Below are positions 1-55,108 of a stretch of DNA of 64,000 nucleotides, one piece after another. The notes beneath the pieces are model-generated. The model was not told where the DNA came from and did no database searches. It saw nothing but the letters and a program-made list of their open reading frames with translations. Every line of letters begins with the position of its first letter. Position 1 is the stretch's first letter. The position numbers and the translations under genes are program-made. Source of the DNA: Scortum barcoo (Eukaryota > Chordata > Actinopteri > Centrarchiformes > Terapontidae); contig CM041535.1 in NCBI GenBank assembly GCA_023238725.1, positions 21,385,230 through 21,449,229 of the forward strand, written 5' to 3'.

Positions 1-912
1 CTGGCCTCTGACAGCAGACGGGTGCTTTTGTTGCTAAACCTGACGAATTCCTCAATATCTAAGTGGACACCTCTATGGACAAATGTGCCTCATTAATGAG
101 CACACACAGATGGACAACACACATGCGCTCGCACATAGACGCGGACTGAGAGCTCGTGCTGTGCTAAGTTGCAGTGTGTATACCGGTGTAGCTGTCTGTG
201 CTTCATTACTGTTCACACACAGACAGTTGCAGTGTTTTTGTGTCAATGTTTAATGAGGGGCTGGGAGTCTGGGGACCTTACTGCTGTCAGGAGCTCCTGT
301 AGTCTGGAGCTACCACCTGTTCCCACTCGCTCCCTGAAGGCCTTAACGCACATACACACACACTCACACACACAAGACGGTGGAAACACACAGAGGCATG
401 CAAACAAGAAGGAGCACGCACAAAAACATGTCTATACAAACACACACACACCTGACAAACTACATACACTGATTTAGTCATCCTGTGGACACCTCTGTCG
501 GTGTTGGATGCGTGTAAACAGGTTCTTGTGGTTGGCTGAGCCTGGCTGCCTGACAGAAGCTACAAAGACCATGGGAATATCAATTGATACATTTCATATT
601 CCTCGTCAGCTCGCCTGAGATGACAGCGTGAAAGCTGCTGCCAGCGAGAGTGATCCCTCTCTGCCTCTTTCTGACACCGGCGTTTGATGGAGATCTGAAC
701 CGGTCCCGACTGATCGGCACTCGCTGAGACGCCGACCAAGGCTCACAGGCCGCGTCCTGTAACGATCCATGACAGACTTCCTGAGACGAAAGCGCAGCCG
801 TAGAAAAAAAAAAAATTATATGTATAATTTTTAATATGTTTTCTCTGTCAGGGTGCAAAAAAGGGGGGGAATAAAGCAGAGGACATTAATATACATTTCA
901 AAAAACTAACTT
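1..912. other. Flanking DNA beyond the zswim6 3' end
   Basis: No gene is recognised here. The stretch holds scattered CA-rich simple sequence (roughly 346-450) and a short A-rich run near 806. Open frames on either strand are short, low in complexity and lack splice-site context. Confidence 0.6.
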
Positions 913-918
913 TTATTA
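913..918 (-). terminator. zswim6: Candidate zswim6 polyadenylation signal
   Basis: Plus-strand TTTATT reads AATAAA on the minus strand. It is the first canonical signal downstream of the zswim6 stop codon. Confidence 0.5.
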
Positions 919-3137
919 AAACAAAAAACAAAAACAAAAAATCAATTATTGACTCATTAACAAGATTATAAAACAGTGATTTAGTTACATAAATAAATTG
1001 ATATCGGTGTATCAAATCTTAATTTCATAAGCATGTATACATGGGTCATTGTAATAAATAAAATGGGAGAGCAGAAGATTCCTACACAAACAAAACAAAA
1101 AAACTAAATAAAAAAAACTAAAAAAAAAAAAAATTCAGCTAGAAAGACTCAGAGGAAATTGTTTCTGAAGAGAACAAGAGACACTGGACAACGTATTTTT
1201 TTCACCAAACACACGTGAGGAATTGCTTTGTTAAAGCATGAGTTACACAGCCATTCACTTACTAATTAAGGACACTAAAGCTGGGACCAAGGTGGGTTGA
1301 TTCTCACCTCTTAGAACGCGTTTGGTTGTTAGATAGATCTCCTGTTTGGTTACTTTAAAGCGTTAAGACAAGGCAAGAGAAAAGGCTGCTTTTATCTTTA
1401 ATGAACACAAGATAGAAAAAAAAAGATGCACAGGACAGAACAAAGAAAAATCAGACGTATAAAGAAGGTAAAAAAAACAAAAAAAGGCAAGTAATGATAG
1501 GACAGCTGAACACTGCAGAGGAGACACTGGAAGTTCTGTGGTGAAAGAAAGGGCGAACTGAGGAGTGTTTTTGTTTTTAATCTTAGCTAGATTGAACCTG
1601 TGCATAATTATTAACATGAGCACAACTATGAAGTTACTCTGACATGGGTTATATTACTGCAAAATGAGGCAGACTTCAGCCAAGAGATGTCCTTAAATGC
1701 ATGTAAGACTGGACACATAATACATGATTTTTGTTAACCAGATTCATCTCCAATTAGCTCCTGTATAAAGCACATTATAGTTTTTTTTAGGATCCTATGG
1801 GAAACTAGGCTAGTGCAACAGCTTACATGCATAATTAAGTACTTTAAGAAAATCCTGTATCGTGTTTTCAAAACATTTATCGAGCAGTGGCCTGAAGTAT
1901 TCTGCCTCCATCCCCTTCCTATGCTTTAATCAGCAGGAATGAACAGCAATGTTTTTCTCCGCCATCACGATTTGACCACGGCTTTGTATTTTCCGACGGG
2001 ATCCAGCGTCTCAAGTATGAGCGCACGAGGCCTTGCGAGTCCAAAAAAAAAAAGCCACCAGCAAGGTCGGTCTAGTCTAGTTCTTCTGATATGTTCTGGT
2101 TTCAACAAAAGAAAGGGAAAAAAACAAAACAAAAAAAACAAAAAGAGGAGACAAAAGAGAGAAGAGAGAGAAAGAGAAAGAGAGAGAGCAAACTACAGCG
2201 GCTTCAAGTATTTCACATTACATAGAATACTCTGTATAAATTAGTTAACATATACTTTCAGATCCTCCATATTCAGACATATACTATGGCATATATACAG
2301 AGTACAATAAATGCTCACTCATGTTGTGTCGTGTTTTTGTCTTTTTCCTGTAGTCAGTCGTTCATTTGTTCCGCCTTTTTTCCTGTGTAGAGAAATCCCT
2401 GAGAACGTTCTGGTTGACAATTACTGAAGGTTCCACACAATGAACTATAACAGTAGAGAGTCTAATTTCTATGATTCACATGCACAGAGGGAAATGACAC
2501 TGGCCTAGTCTGAAAATACCGTCCAACGGTGGCTGTAGAGATGAGAGAGGTTGGGGGATGGGGGGGGGACTGACACACTGACACATCTTCCGAGTGTGTT
2601 AGAGCCAATTTTGGAGAGGAGGTTGTTGGGGGGCGCGAGTACCGATGTCAGGGCAGTGACGTACAGCAGAGCCGAGCGCAGAAACACCTCAGCAGGAATG
2701 TGACTCCGTGTCTCCTCATAACCTTGGTCTCTGCTACTGAATCTCCTGTTTAATTAACACTGTCAGCTATCGTGGATGATAAATATCATGATAGCAAAGG
2801 AAGAAAGTAAAAAAAAAAAAAAAGGGAGCAGGTTCAATACCGTATCATGAGGTAGTCGTCTCCCTCCGGGTATCTACTTTTCTGTAAGGGTTATTTAGTC
2901 AAACGTGGGCTGTTTAAAAGTCACAGCTGTACTACATTACATTAATGGAACAATAATACTCATTATCTTTGCCTAATGTGCTGTCACTGTAGCGCCCGCA
3001 TACATCCGCCGTCTAAAACAGGTACTCATTATGGAGGTGGGGGAAGATAACAATAACAACAACACGAGTTCGCTAAGAGCATTGTTGTGTGTAATGACGC
3101 TAATGCCTGGGACCCAGAGAAAACTAATGGCTGCTCA

Positions 3138-3168
<31 letters not shown>

Positions 3169-3904
3169 TGTCCGAAGAAATGCTGATGGCGGCTTTCTGT
3201 CAGTGCTAACCCAAGCTGTGCCGAGCCGAGCTAAGCTGTGCAGTGCTGCCCAGCGCCCACCGGGCGAGGGCCTGGAGAGAGGGAGGTGCTCTGTGTGGTT
3301 TAAAGCCTTAGTTTCTCTTTGAGGATGCTGAGACGTTGTTGGTTGTGGGTTGTTTTTTTTTTTCTTGTTGTTGTTTGTTTTGTTTTCTTCTTGTTGTTTT
3401 TTTTTTTGTTTTTTATCATGAGCGCTATTGTAGAAGAAGGGCTTCAGCCACTTGACAACATATAACTCAATATACACTGAAAAAAAAGGGGAAAAAAAGA
3501 TGCTTTAAATCATAAAAATAAAGGAATAAAAATAAAATAAAAAGCCATTTCACTTTTCATTTTCCTCTCGCACACATGTAGAGAAATACACACAACATTC
3601 ACAACGTGACAAATTTCCTCTCTTCTGAAAAATAAAAACACTTCTGTACACATAGTAGTAATAATATTATTAATAATAATAATAGTAATAATGTTTATAA
3701 CAATAACAACAGCAAGAACAATAATACCGCGTGTGGCTCTGTTGATTTTTTTGTCATCTTTTCCTTTCTCTTTTTGCTTCATTCTACAAGTCACATCCCT
3801 CTTTTTACTTGTCTATTTTATAAGAAGTTCAAAAGGCAGACTCAAGTTAATAGAAAAGTACTAGAGTGGGAGGGGGGAGCTTTTGGGGACCCCCTGCCTC
3901 ACCC
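913..3904 (-). other. zswim6: Probable zswim6 3' UTR
   Basis: AT-rich sequence follows the stop codon, with A/T homopolymers and no competing gene. The first AATAAA on the minus strand after the stop is at 913-918, giving a 3' UTR of about 3 kb. It contains a CAG repeat on the transcript (3142-3161) and an ATT/AAT-rich patch (3655-3725). The 3' end is inferred; no transcript evidence is available. Confidence 0.55.
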
Positions 3905-46846
<42,942 letters not shown>

Positions 46847-47240
46847 GATCGCACCGCTTCCAACCTGAAGCGCAGCTCCTCTCCGATCATATAAACGGGA
46901 TAAGGAAGAGAAAAGGGCAATCTCGCACCGATTGTTTGCCGTACATGGAGAGGCTGCCCTTATTTGGAGAGGAGGGCGGAGCCTGCGAGTTCCGTGAAGT
47001 CCTTTGTGTTGTCAAAGTAACCGGGGTGGGCGGGGTCCTGGAGAGCTGCCAGCGCACGAGTGGCGCTATAAAAGGAACTGGAGGCGGAATTCCCGAACGT
47101 CGGCAAATCCTTTGTGAAGCCGTCCGGGAGCGCGAGGGCGGGGCCCCGGCGGCCGACGGCCTTTGAAGTTTCCTTCTTATTTGAGTTTAAAGGCGGGGAC
47201 TTAATCCAGGGGCGGTCTCGCATTTTCCCACAGGGGTAGA
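46847..47240 (-). promoter_or_regulatory. zswim6: zswim6 5' UTR and GC-rich promoter
   Basis: GC- and CpG-rich sequence starts in exon 1 and runs upstream. It has several GC boxes (GGGCGG-type at about 46975, 47027, 47138 and 47210) and a perfect CArG box (46958-46967). No clear TATA box in the minus orientation was seen, which suits a CpG-island promoter. The transcription start is unknown. Confidence 0.6.
46958..46967. promoter_or_regulatory. CArG box (SRF-type site)
   Basis: CCTTATTTGG matches the consensus CC(A/T)6GG exactly, 112 bp upstream of the zswim6 start codon. Function is inferred from motif and position only. Confidence 0.45.
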
Positions 47241-47529
47241 AGGGGGCAAGAAAACTGACTTTTTTTTTTTTTTCTCCTTCCTTTGGAGCCTGTGCTACCA
47301 CCCCGGGCTCTAGCTGTTTCTGCAATAACAACAGCGATGGTTGTTTTCGAGGCTAAAGTCCAAAGGACTCAGCTGTCAGAGGCAGAAAAGAGCGTGGGAG
47401 GAGGAACATAAAGATATGGAGCTGGACATGCTTCTCCTCTGTAGTCACTAATCAGTCATTTTGGTCAACTGTTTTGGTGTTGGCCCACTGAGCCGCAGCA
47501 TAAATGAGCGCTTCATCACAAAGTTATGC

Positions 47530-47564
<35 letters not shown>

Positions 47565-48091
47565 GAATGATTAAGCCATTTTTAAGTTGTGATCTTAAAG
47601 ATTTTTATATTGATGAATGGGGTAACACAATGGTGATTGAACCAATGGCCCACTGATGAAAGCCCTTGCATCTGCACTATTACGACCTGGTGTTGGCAGC
47701 AACTTTCCCAGAGAAGCAGTGCACAGTTAGGTTTTGAACTCAACAAACTCTACCAGTGTCCGCGGTGAGTAAATGGTTACTATACTCATACGAAGAAAGA
47801 AAAGATCAATGACGAGAGATGACACTTGAAACTGAAAACTGAAGTGAGGTCCAAAAACACACAATTATCTCTTATGGCCATGGGTGCCGTGAAAGACAAC
47901 AACAACAAAAAAAATTCAAGATTATAACTTTAGTTAGTTTTAAAAGTGTGCTCTGCAAATTTTACACCTGAAACTCTGTAATCACTGTTGGAGCATTCAG
48001 CCAATGAAATCATCTTTTGTGGCTTCAAAAAGAGCTTCCTCTAAATAATCCTGGTGATGTCATCAGGGTTATCTCGGACGTAAAAAATGCC

Positions 48092-48258
48092 AATGAAGCA
48101 AAAGTAACACCTTCACACTCACTCTATGCTACAAAAGTTTAATGAAAAAGACAACCTTTCGGTCCCACATGGATCTTCGTCAACTGTCAAATATTTTGAC
48201 CTGTTGAAGATCCGAGTGGGACTGAAAGTGTGCAGCGTTACTTTTGCTTCATTTATGC
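48092..48258. mobile_element. Short foldback repeat
   Basis: A 17-base block (AATGAAGCAAAAGTAAC, 48092-48108) recurs as an exact reverse complement at 48237-48253. Inside it, 48156-48178 and 48206-48228 are inverted copies with three mismatches in 23. This nested architecture indicates a non-autonomous foldback or hairpin element; the family is not identified. Confidence 0.6.
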
Positions 48259-49498
48259 TGTCTCTGATAGCATTGCACGTATGATGTGAAATGTGACATG
48301 AAAATGTAAAACAGAAAGTCTTTTACAAACTTCATTTGTAGGGAAAGAAAGACGTGAGCATGAAGGTTCTATGATGCTATCAAGTAGCATAATGTTAAGT
48401 GTAGGAGCAGTGATTTTGGACCTTTACCCATATGAGTGAATGTAGATCTGGTCTCATGCTGTATCAGTTTTGACTTTGACATTGCTTTTCCATTCTTCTT
48501 TTTATTCATCTCTCGGAAGTCTCCCAACTTTATGAAAGCGCAAGGCCTACACACAAGTGTTGAGTTCTCTCTAAGAACTCGGTCTTGTCACGTTCCCTTC
48601 TCTCTACTCACTCCGGTAGTTGAGTCTATCAACTTACAACAGAAAAAGCGAAATCAAAGGATGTCAGAAATTCTTCAAGGTCTGGCCAGACCAGTGGTTT
48701 TTCTTGTAACCATCATGACACACACACCGCTAGTGGAGCTGGTTAACTATAAATTGTGGCGCAGTCATTTTATGGCCCTCCTCCCTGTTTGTTGTTAATG
48801 TTAGTTCCATAGTTGTGTCATGAAAAGGGGGCCTACTTTTGTAGAAGTAAAATAGTCATCAGGGGTTTAGGGTGCGGCTGAATTGCCCACCCCCTGGGCT
48901 CTTCCAGCCTGATGAAACATGCAGCAGAAGCTAATGATTATAACCATCTAGCAAAAAAGCCACCAGATTGGGGATATTTTTCTAAATTGTCTATAAAAAC
49001 TTGGCCAAAACTATGCTGGTAGACCAGAACGTGTGTTTGCAATGTGTCTGCCTGTGTTCCCAGCTGCCCCTCTTCTTCCTCTGTGAGTAGGTCTAAAAGG
49101 CTGGCCTTTGAACTGCTCTGAAAGTGATCCATGCCGTATGGACAGAGCAGATGTGGCCTAACCTGATTTGGTTTCAATACTTCCCCACAGGAAGTTCACA
49201 AAGCCAGCATGTCCTCCTTTGTTATGTTAGTCATCTTTCTCAGAGGACCAGTGAGCCTTTTGCTCTTTTTTTTCCTTCTTATTTTAACACCGTTATTGGC
49301 TTATCGTTCTTCAGGCATTGAAGTTCCAGGCATCACCAGAAGTTTCATCAACAACTAGACGTCATCTGATTCCAGTAACAAAGTGGTCATTTTTGTATTA
49401 TTAATCTGTATCCCATGATTAACTTTAATTGTTGTCCAGTTGACATTGTTTTACAGCAGCATCATGACACAGATATTAATATTCTCTCTGCATATTAA

Positions 49499-49545
49499 GA
49501 TAAGATAATCTTTTATTGATCCCACAGTGGGGAAATTACACTGTT
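49499..49545. repeat. Retroposon 3'-tail-like fragment
   Basis: AAGATAAGATAATC, then TTTATTGATCCCACAGTGGG and GAAATTACA, resembles a tail sequence I recall as frequent in teleost LINE/SINE copies. No reverse transcriptase sequence is attached. The family is not asserted. Confidence 0.45.
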
Positions 49546-50379
49546 ACAATAGCTAAAAAAACAACAATTAAAGACAGAGATTAAATAATAGAGAGAATAT
49601 AAACACAAAACAATATGTACAATAAATAGTAAACAGTAATAGTAATAATAATAAGAAGAGACAGTATTTACATACACAGCCTCACCCAGTTAGATGTGCA
49701 ATATTGACAAATGAGAGAGTGCTATAACCAAAATTTTATAGATATAATTATCAGAACTGTTCAGAACATGCCAACACATTCATTCACCCACTCACAAAGA
49801 CACAATATTTCATTTAACTTAAGTAAAATTCACATTCTGACATTCGGCCCCCTAAATAAATGAAGCAATCTCACAGTTTTTTATTTCAGAGTAATTTGTT
49901 CTTTCACATCACATTATGTTCCTACAATATGTTGAAAAATAAGGAAAGGAGAAGAGGAAAAATGACAGTAAAATTGATGTTGTTGCCTTAATGAATTTAT
50001 TACCTAATATGTATTTATTACCAACTTCTGCTTTCACCCAAGTCTATATTTTGTACAGTTTATTACATGTAGTGGATGTTCTTAAAATAGTCTGTATTCC
50101 TGTCAAGTGGTTCCGTGTTAGAATCTTAAGGCTTCCTAATTATCTATAAAATATCTGTATCACCACTGTGCAGTCACATGAATTGTGGGCTACAATATCA
50201 TAGCCAAAGCACTGCATAAACCGCTGTTTAATTTAAGCAGTAAAGCTTGTATTTATATAACGAAAGTAACGCATGTCATGCAGTCATAATCAATAAAAAG
50301 GCAACAGTCGTCCAGATGCACCAAAGGAAAGAGCTTTATGCGAATCTCACTGATTTTAGTGTAGCAGGAGCCTGTCATG

Positions 50380-50527
50380 TTAAAGAACCACATTTCCCAT
50401 GTTCCCATGCAAGCGTCTTATCCAATCAGGAGCGAGCGGTAAGTGGCGACCACACTAGTCACACTTCCCGCAACAGGGCGGAGCTGACACTTATTAGCGT
50501 GGATATAAACACAATCTCTGCTCTTTG
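50380..50527 (+). promoter_or_regulatory. smim15: smim15 promoter and non-coding exon 1
   Basis: A CCAAT box (50422-50426), a TTCCCAT-type element (about 50393-50410) and a CTTCCCGC/GGGCGG cluster (50464-50481) precede a consensus donor (CTTTG|GTAAGT, intron from 50528). The first exon therefore ends at 50527; its 5' end is unknown. No coding sequence for smim15 is found here. Confidence 0.6.
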
Positions 50528-52209
50528 GTAAGTTTATTTTGTATTCAGTTCGTTTTTACGACCACTGACCAATTCTAAAACGCATATATGTAATTTTGTG
50601 ACATTAAAAAAAACGTCGTTTTGTGCTGTTCAGCCGAGGCCCAACGCTCTTGCTCATTTAAGTTAGGCCGTTTGAACAGGGGCGGGTTAGCAAGCGCTGC
50701 TAACGGTAGTTGAAATGTAAATCCGTCATCCACATCTCAGAAATACAGACCTAATCCTAGTATCAGACGTGGTGAATCTGTTTTCTTAGCTCCTTTGTGT
50801 GTGGCTGTATGAGTCATTGGTTTAGTGTACACAGCTTACGGATGGTAGCTGTGACTCGGCTCCATGCTAGTTAGCTCGGTGGTCGTTAGCAGTTTTATGG
50901 GGGATTGTTTGATCGGAGCGCTCAACAAGTGGCACTAACTCACATTAGATGGCTTGATAAAACCATAAGAATGATTCAGTTTGTTATGCCAGGGTAACAT
51001 TGTGATAATGATAAGTTATGGCGTGAAAACGTTCTGCAAAATGTAATGTAAGCTTTCTGTGTCAATGTTATTGAGTAACTTAACTAATGTCAGAGCTATT
51101 TACAAGGCCAGCTGTCATTTTTGAGTGTCTATAATCACTTGATTTATTGCTATATATGTATTTAATGTCTGTTATCTATCATTGTAGCTCTGGCTTTGAT
51201 ATTAGTGTGTCAAATTGTGGAGAACAGTAGCTAAATAAGTTTTTTTTCCATAAAGAGTGACTCCAGTTTTCTCCAGCTTTTCTACCTGTTATCAAACCAC
51301 AGAGACTTAAAGATCCTCCCCCTCCCCCTTAAAGTCTTTTAAAGCTTTGAACATATTTTGCTATTTGTCTCTGGTGCATCAGCAGTTCTTGATCACCAGT
51401 AAGACACAGTAAATCCAGTTGCCTTTGACTCAGCATTGCTGGATGTCCTTTGACCTGGATGACTGGAAAACTACTGCTGCTATTTCTCTGTCCTGTGTAA
51501 ACTGCCCGTGGCCACACAGATCAATGCCACAAGCTTAAACTGAGAAATGTTAACTAATAGTTTTACTCAAAACAGGAAATCCTTGGTGAATATCAGTTGG
51601 GAGTGGACGCATGATGAAACATACTGTGGGATGATATCAAGTAGTGAACCGTAAGAGATTTAGCCATGCGGTTGATCTCATATTACTCTGTATAATAATA
51701 CTAGTATTACCAATAGGGCTATTCTTTTTATGCTGCTGGGGTCACTGTGAACAATACTGCAAATCAATGAGCAGGATAGTTTTATGGTCATATTGGATTT
51801 TTGAAATGATTATTTTTTGTTAGATGAATGAAAAGGTAGACAGGAAACAAGGGCAGAAGAGAGAGAGAGAGAGAGAGTGAGAGAGAGAGAGAGAGAGAGA
51901 GGGCACAGGTCCGCAGCCGGAAATGAGCCGTGGATGTTGCAGTTATGTGGTATCTGCCTGAACCATTAGGAAGCCCCGCAATATTGGATTTTTAACTGAC
52001 TCTAACTTTTTTTTTTTTTTTTTTGAGCAACCATCAGTTCAAAACCCAAATAAATCTACAATGATATAAAAGAGGGAAGAGCAGCCATGCCTACATTTTA
52101 GAAGCTTGAACCAACTAATATTTAGTGTTTTTCTGTAATAAATAACTAGGTTATAATTATGTTTTTCTTGCACTGCTCTGGCAATCCACCACCTTCTCCC
52201 CTCTCTCAG
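50528..52209 (+). other. smim15: smim15 5'-UTR intron
   Basis: Donor GTAAGT at 50528 and acceptor CTCTCTCAG ending at 52209. It contains a GA microsatellite (51858-51902) and a T run (52007-52024). No exon is seen inside. Confidence 0.7.
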
Positions 52210-52240
52210 GTTTGACTAAGCCTCATTGCTGCTGACCAGG

Positions 52241-52465
52241 ATGATTGACGTTCGGGCATGGGCAGAGTACGTGGTGGAGTGGGCTGCCAAAGACCCCTAC
52301 GGTTTCCTCACCACTGTCATACTGGCCCTCACACCTCTCTTCATCGCCAGCGCACTGCTGTCCTGGAAACTGGCCAAGATGATCGAGGCACGTGACCGGG
52401 AACAGAAGAAGAAGCAGAAACGTCAGGAAAACATAGCCAAGGCCAAGAGGACCAAGAAAGACTGA
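52241..52465 (+). CDS. smim15: smim15: small integral membrane protein 15
   Basis: A single coding exon of 74 codons plus stop, the same length as human SMIM15. The start is the ATG at 52241 (MIDVRAWAEYVVEWAAKDPY); the upstream in-frame TTG at 52226 is not needed and lacks a match to the family. Residues about 21-42 form one hydrophobic membrane segment (FLTTVILALTPLFIASALLS). The tail from residue 43 is strongly basic and charged (KKKQKRQENIAKAKRTKKD). The protein is near-identical to mammals; its molecular role is not established. It lies head to head with zswim6 and tail to tail with ndufaf2, as in human. Confidence 0.97.
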   Translation: MIDVRAWAEYVVEWAAKDPYGFLTTVILALTPLFIASALLSWKLAKMIEARDREQKKKQKRQENIAKAKRTKKD

Positions 52466-52910
52466 GCCTGCCAGGGTAGAGTGAGGGCATAAGAAAAAAT
52501 AAAAAAAGGAGGAGCAACCACCGCACTCACAGCCCTCCTTGTTCCAAATAATGACACAGTGCCCTTCCTTGTCCCAGCCCTACTGTCAGCACAGGGCCAC
52601 TGCCCCTCATATGGAGGCGGGACACTGCCCCCACGGGCCGAACGGTGCTGAGACGGACAGTACTGCCCGGAGGAGGCTCGTCCCAGTGGGACTTTGGTCA
52701 GCAAAAGCACAGTGGTCATCTGTATGATGTTTTATTTTACAGAGATCCACTGATAATATTGTGCAGCTGTTGCAACACCTTGCATTCCATTGTTAGCATC
52801 CATGTTCTGCTGAATTGACGCTGTAATGAGCATACTGGAACTTTTTCCAAGTCACTCACAAAATATCTGAAATAATACTTTCTAATCAATAAAGTTTTCA
52901 TGGTTGATAA
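52466..52910 (+). other. smim15: smim15 3' UTR
   Basis: Runs from the stop codon to shortly after the AATAAA at 52888-52893. A further AATAAA at 53593-53598 could serve as a distal site. Confidence 0.65.
52888..52893 (+). terminator. smim15: smim15 polyadenylation signal
   Basis: Canonical AATAAA about 420 nt after the smim15 stop codon, followed by a T-rich stretch. Confidence 0.7.
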
Positions 52911-54785
52911 GAAAATCTAATTTCCTCTTTGTGGATTTAATGTGGGACTAAAATGTACCACGACTGTATAATTTTTTTATTCACTACACAGAAATATATT
53001 CTTCCATTCATTTTGTTTTGAAACATAGAAGCAGAATGAATGTAATTAGCTTTAATGCACGGACTCAAACGATAAACACAAAACACATCTCTACAAATGA
53101 ATCAAAATTAACCACAGACCCAGGGCAAGGACTTGTCTTTAGAAGCTGCGCGAACATACCTGTGTACAATAAGGTTAAATTTAGTTAAATACTCTCGCAT
53201 CCGCGGGGTCCAACTCCTGGTTAGTCAGTTCATTAAAAAAAAAAAAAACATGAAGAGAAAGGAACATCCAAACAAGCCAGAAGAAATATGAAGGAAAATT
53301 TCCAAGGCACTGAATATCCCTCGCAGTGCAGGGAGGTCAAAAATAAAAAAAACAAAAAATATATAACAGCTGTAAAAGACCGACTTGCTGCCAATAGTGC
53401 CTTTTATTAAATACCAACTTGAAAGTAGTAGTGGATCTTTTTGGCCAGGTTTTATGTTATGCAGTTATCTTGCATTTTATACACTGTGTGTTCTTAATTT
53501 AGATTTATTAACAAAGATTTGGGTTTTATTTGGTCGTCTATTTCTTTATTAGTGTTGAACCTAATTACATTCACTGTGACTCAGTGTAAAACAATAAAAC
53601 ATTCAAAAGTCCATCGGGAAGGATGAGTTTTTATAGTGTTGTGATTTTAAGTACCTGTGAACTTTTATAAAGGTAGTTAAAACAGATTCAGGTGGACATA
53701 TACATTTCTGCATACTCTTGTTTTTTTTTGTCTTTCTTTTCTTGAAATTGTATTCACTGCATGGCTCAGTGTGCTGTAATCTCTTGAGAGCATTCAGAAA
53801 ATAATACAGAGCATTGAGACCATGTTTTCAACCCTAGGATCCCAGTTCACGCTGCTGTTTTAGCAAGTTTCTAACCCCGCTGAACTTTTCCTGAGCAACT
53901 CTGTGGCCAACACGCACTCTGACCTCAAGTGAGAGAACTTCTTACTGCGGGATCAATATATACCGCGGCATTATTCATTCCTTTGACTTGTGATTTGCAA
54001 GCAGCAGACGCCACCTCCATGATAAACAGACACATTAGCACTGTTTCTACATTTTTAAGGCACCATCTGAACTGATTTCAGAGTTCAATTTAGAGTCATC
54101 CTACCTACCTATCCCCCCAGGATTAAACATTTGCTTTTCCATGTGCTCCCTCAACAAATTATACTTTTCATCTGTATATTGCCAGATATCTCTGAGGGAT
54201 ATTTAAAATTACTGCACAGTTTATTTGGTAATAACTGAATACTCTGTTCTTCTGATCAGCTTGAATTTAAAACATTCAATATTTTTCATTTTTTTACTGT
54301 TAGAGTCAAAGTCAATGCAATTCAAATAGTTAATTTATTTGAAGTTATTTCTCACAATGTGCTTTGAAGACAAAACAGTGTGTTTATAGTTGGTGTACTC
54401 ACAGACTAATGGAAGTGCCGCTGTCTCAGTTTCTCTTAGCTTTATTAACACACCTTTCAGCTATATTAGATCATTCTTGTCACTTATACTCAACTTTAAG
54501 ATGAGTGATGGTTATTGTCTTGTGTATATACAATATACGCTGAGGGACTGGAAAAATAGAAACCCTTCTGTCATGTAATACAGTCCAATAAAACAGCCTG
54601 GAAATAAATACTTCCGCTGTAAAACGTATAGTGCTGAATTAGAGTGTGTCAGAGAGAAGTTGATTAAACTCTGGTAATTCCAGAGATCATAGTTGGTGGT
54701 GTTGTTCGCATGGATTGCATTAAACCGAAAGGTGCTTCTAGTATTGAATTAAAGTCTCCACTAAAAGTGAATATCAGTTTCACAG
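52911..54785. other. Convergent intergenic gap between smim15 and ndufaf2
   Basis: AT-rich sequence with A/T runs and several AATAAA-like hexamers. No gene or named repeat recognised. Confidence 0.65.
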
Positions 54786-54793
54786 AGGTAGTA

Positions 54794-54799
54794 TTTATT
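54794..54799 (-). terminator. ndufaf2: Candidate ndufaf2 polyadenylation signal
   Basis: AATAAA on the minus strand, 66 nt downstream of the ndufaf2 stop codon. Confidence 0.65.
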
Positions 54800-54865
54800 G
54801 CGAGGCTTTTTCTATCGGATTGTATTACACTGCGCAGCGGTCTCAGTTTATGTGGATGTCTCTGT

Positions 54866-55108
54866 CTATTTCTTGGGACTGGGCATCCAGGAGCCAGGCT
54901 GGAACGTGTTTGCAGTGCTGGTGGGCTCTTTGCTGATCTCCTCCTTTCCGAAGCTGGTGGCGGCTGCGTGGCCCTTGGCCAGAGTCCTTGCAGGAGTCGC
55001 CACCAGACCCTCCTCGTACTCCTTGGCCTGCAGAGTCAGATCTTTCTCTTCGACCTCCTTGGCCTTCAGTTTGATCTGCTCCCTGTAAGACTCGTTCTTC
55101 AGGAGCTC
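54866..55108 (-). CDS. ndufaf2: ndufaf2 exon 4 (terminal)
   Basis: 80 codons plus TAG at 54866-54868, phase 0 start, acceptor TTATAG. A lysine/glutamate-rich helix leads to GHAAATSFGKEEIS and the conserved end TFQPGSWMPSPKK. Mammalian NDUFAF2 ends with a slightly different, longer tail. Confidence 0.93.
   Translation of the reverse strand, partial: ELLKNESYREQIKLKAKEVEEKDLTLQAKEYEEGLVATPARTLAKGHAAATSFGKEEISKEPTSTANTFQPGSWMPSPKK

Larger units (their letters stand above)
47241..50379. other. Intergenic region between zswim6 and smim15
   Basis: No gene recognised. It contains a CT/CA microsatellite (47529-47564), a foldback repeat (48092-48258) and a retroposon-like tail (49499-49545); AT-rich sequence fills the rest. 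Confidence 0.7.

Noticed and set aside
52226..52240. Upstream extension of smim15 by five codons
   Set aside because: It starts at TTG, not ATG, and the ATG at 52241 gives exactly the 74-residue family length.
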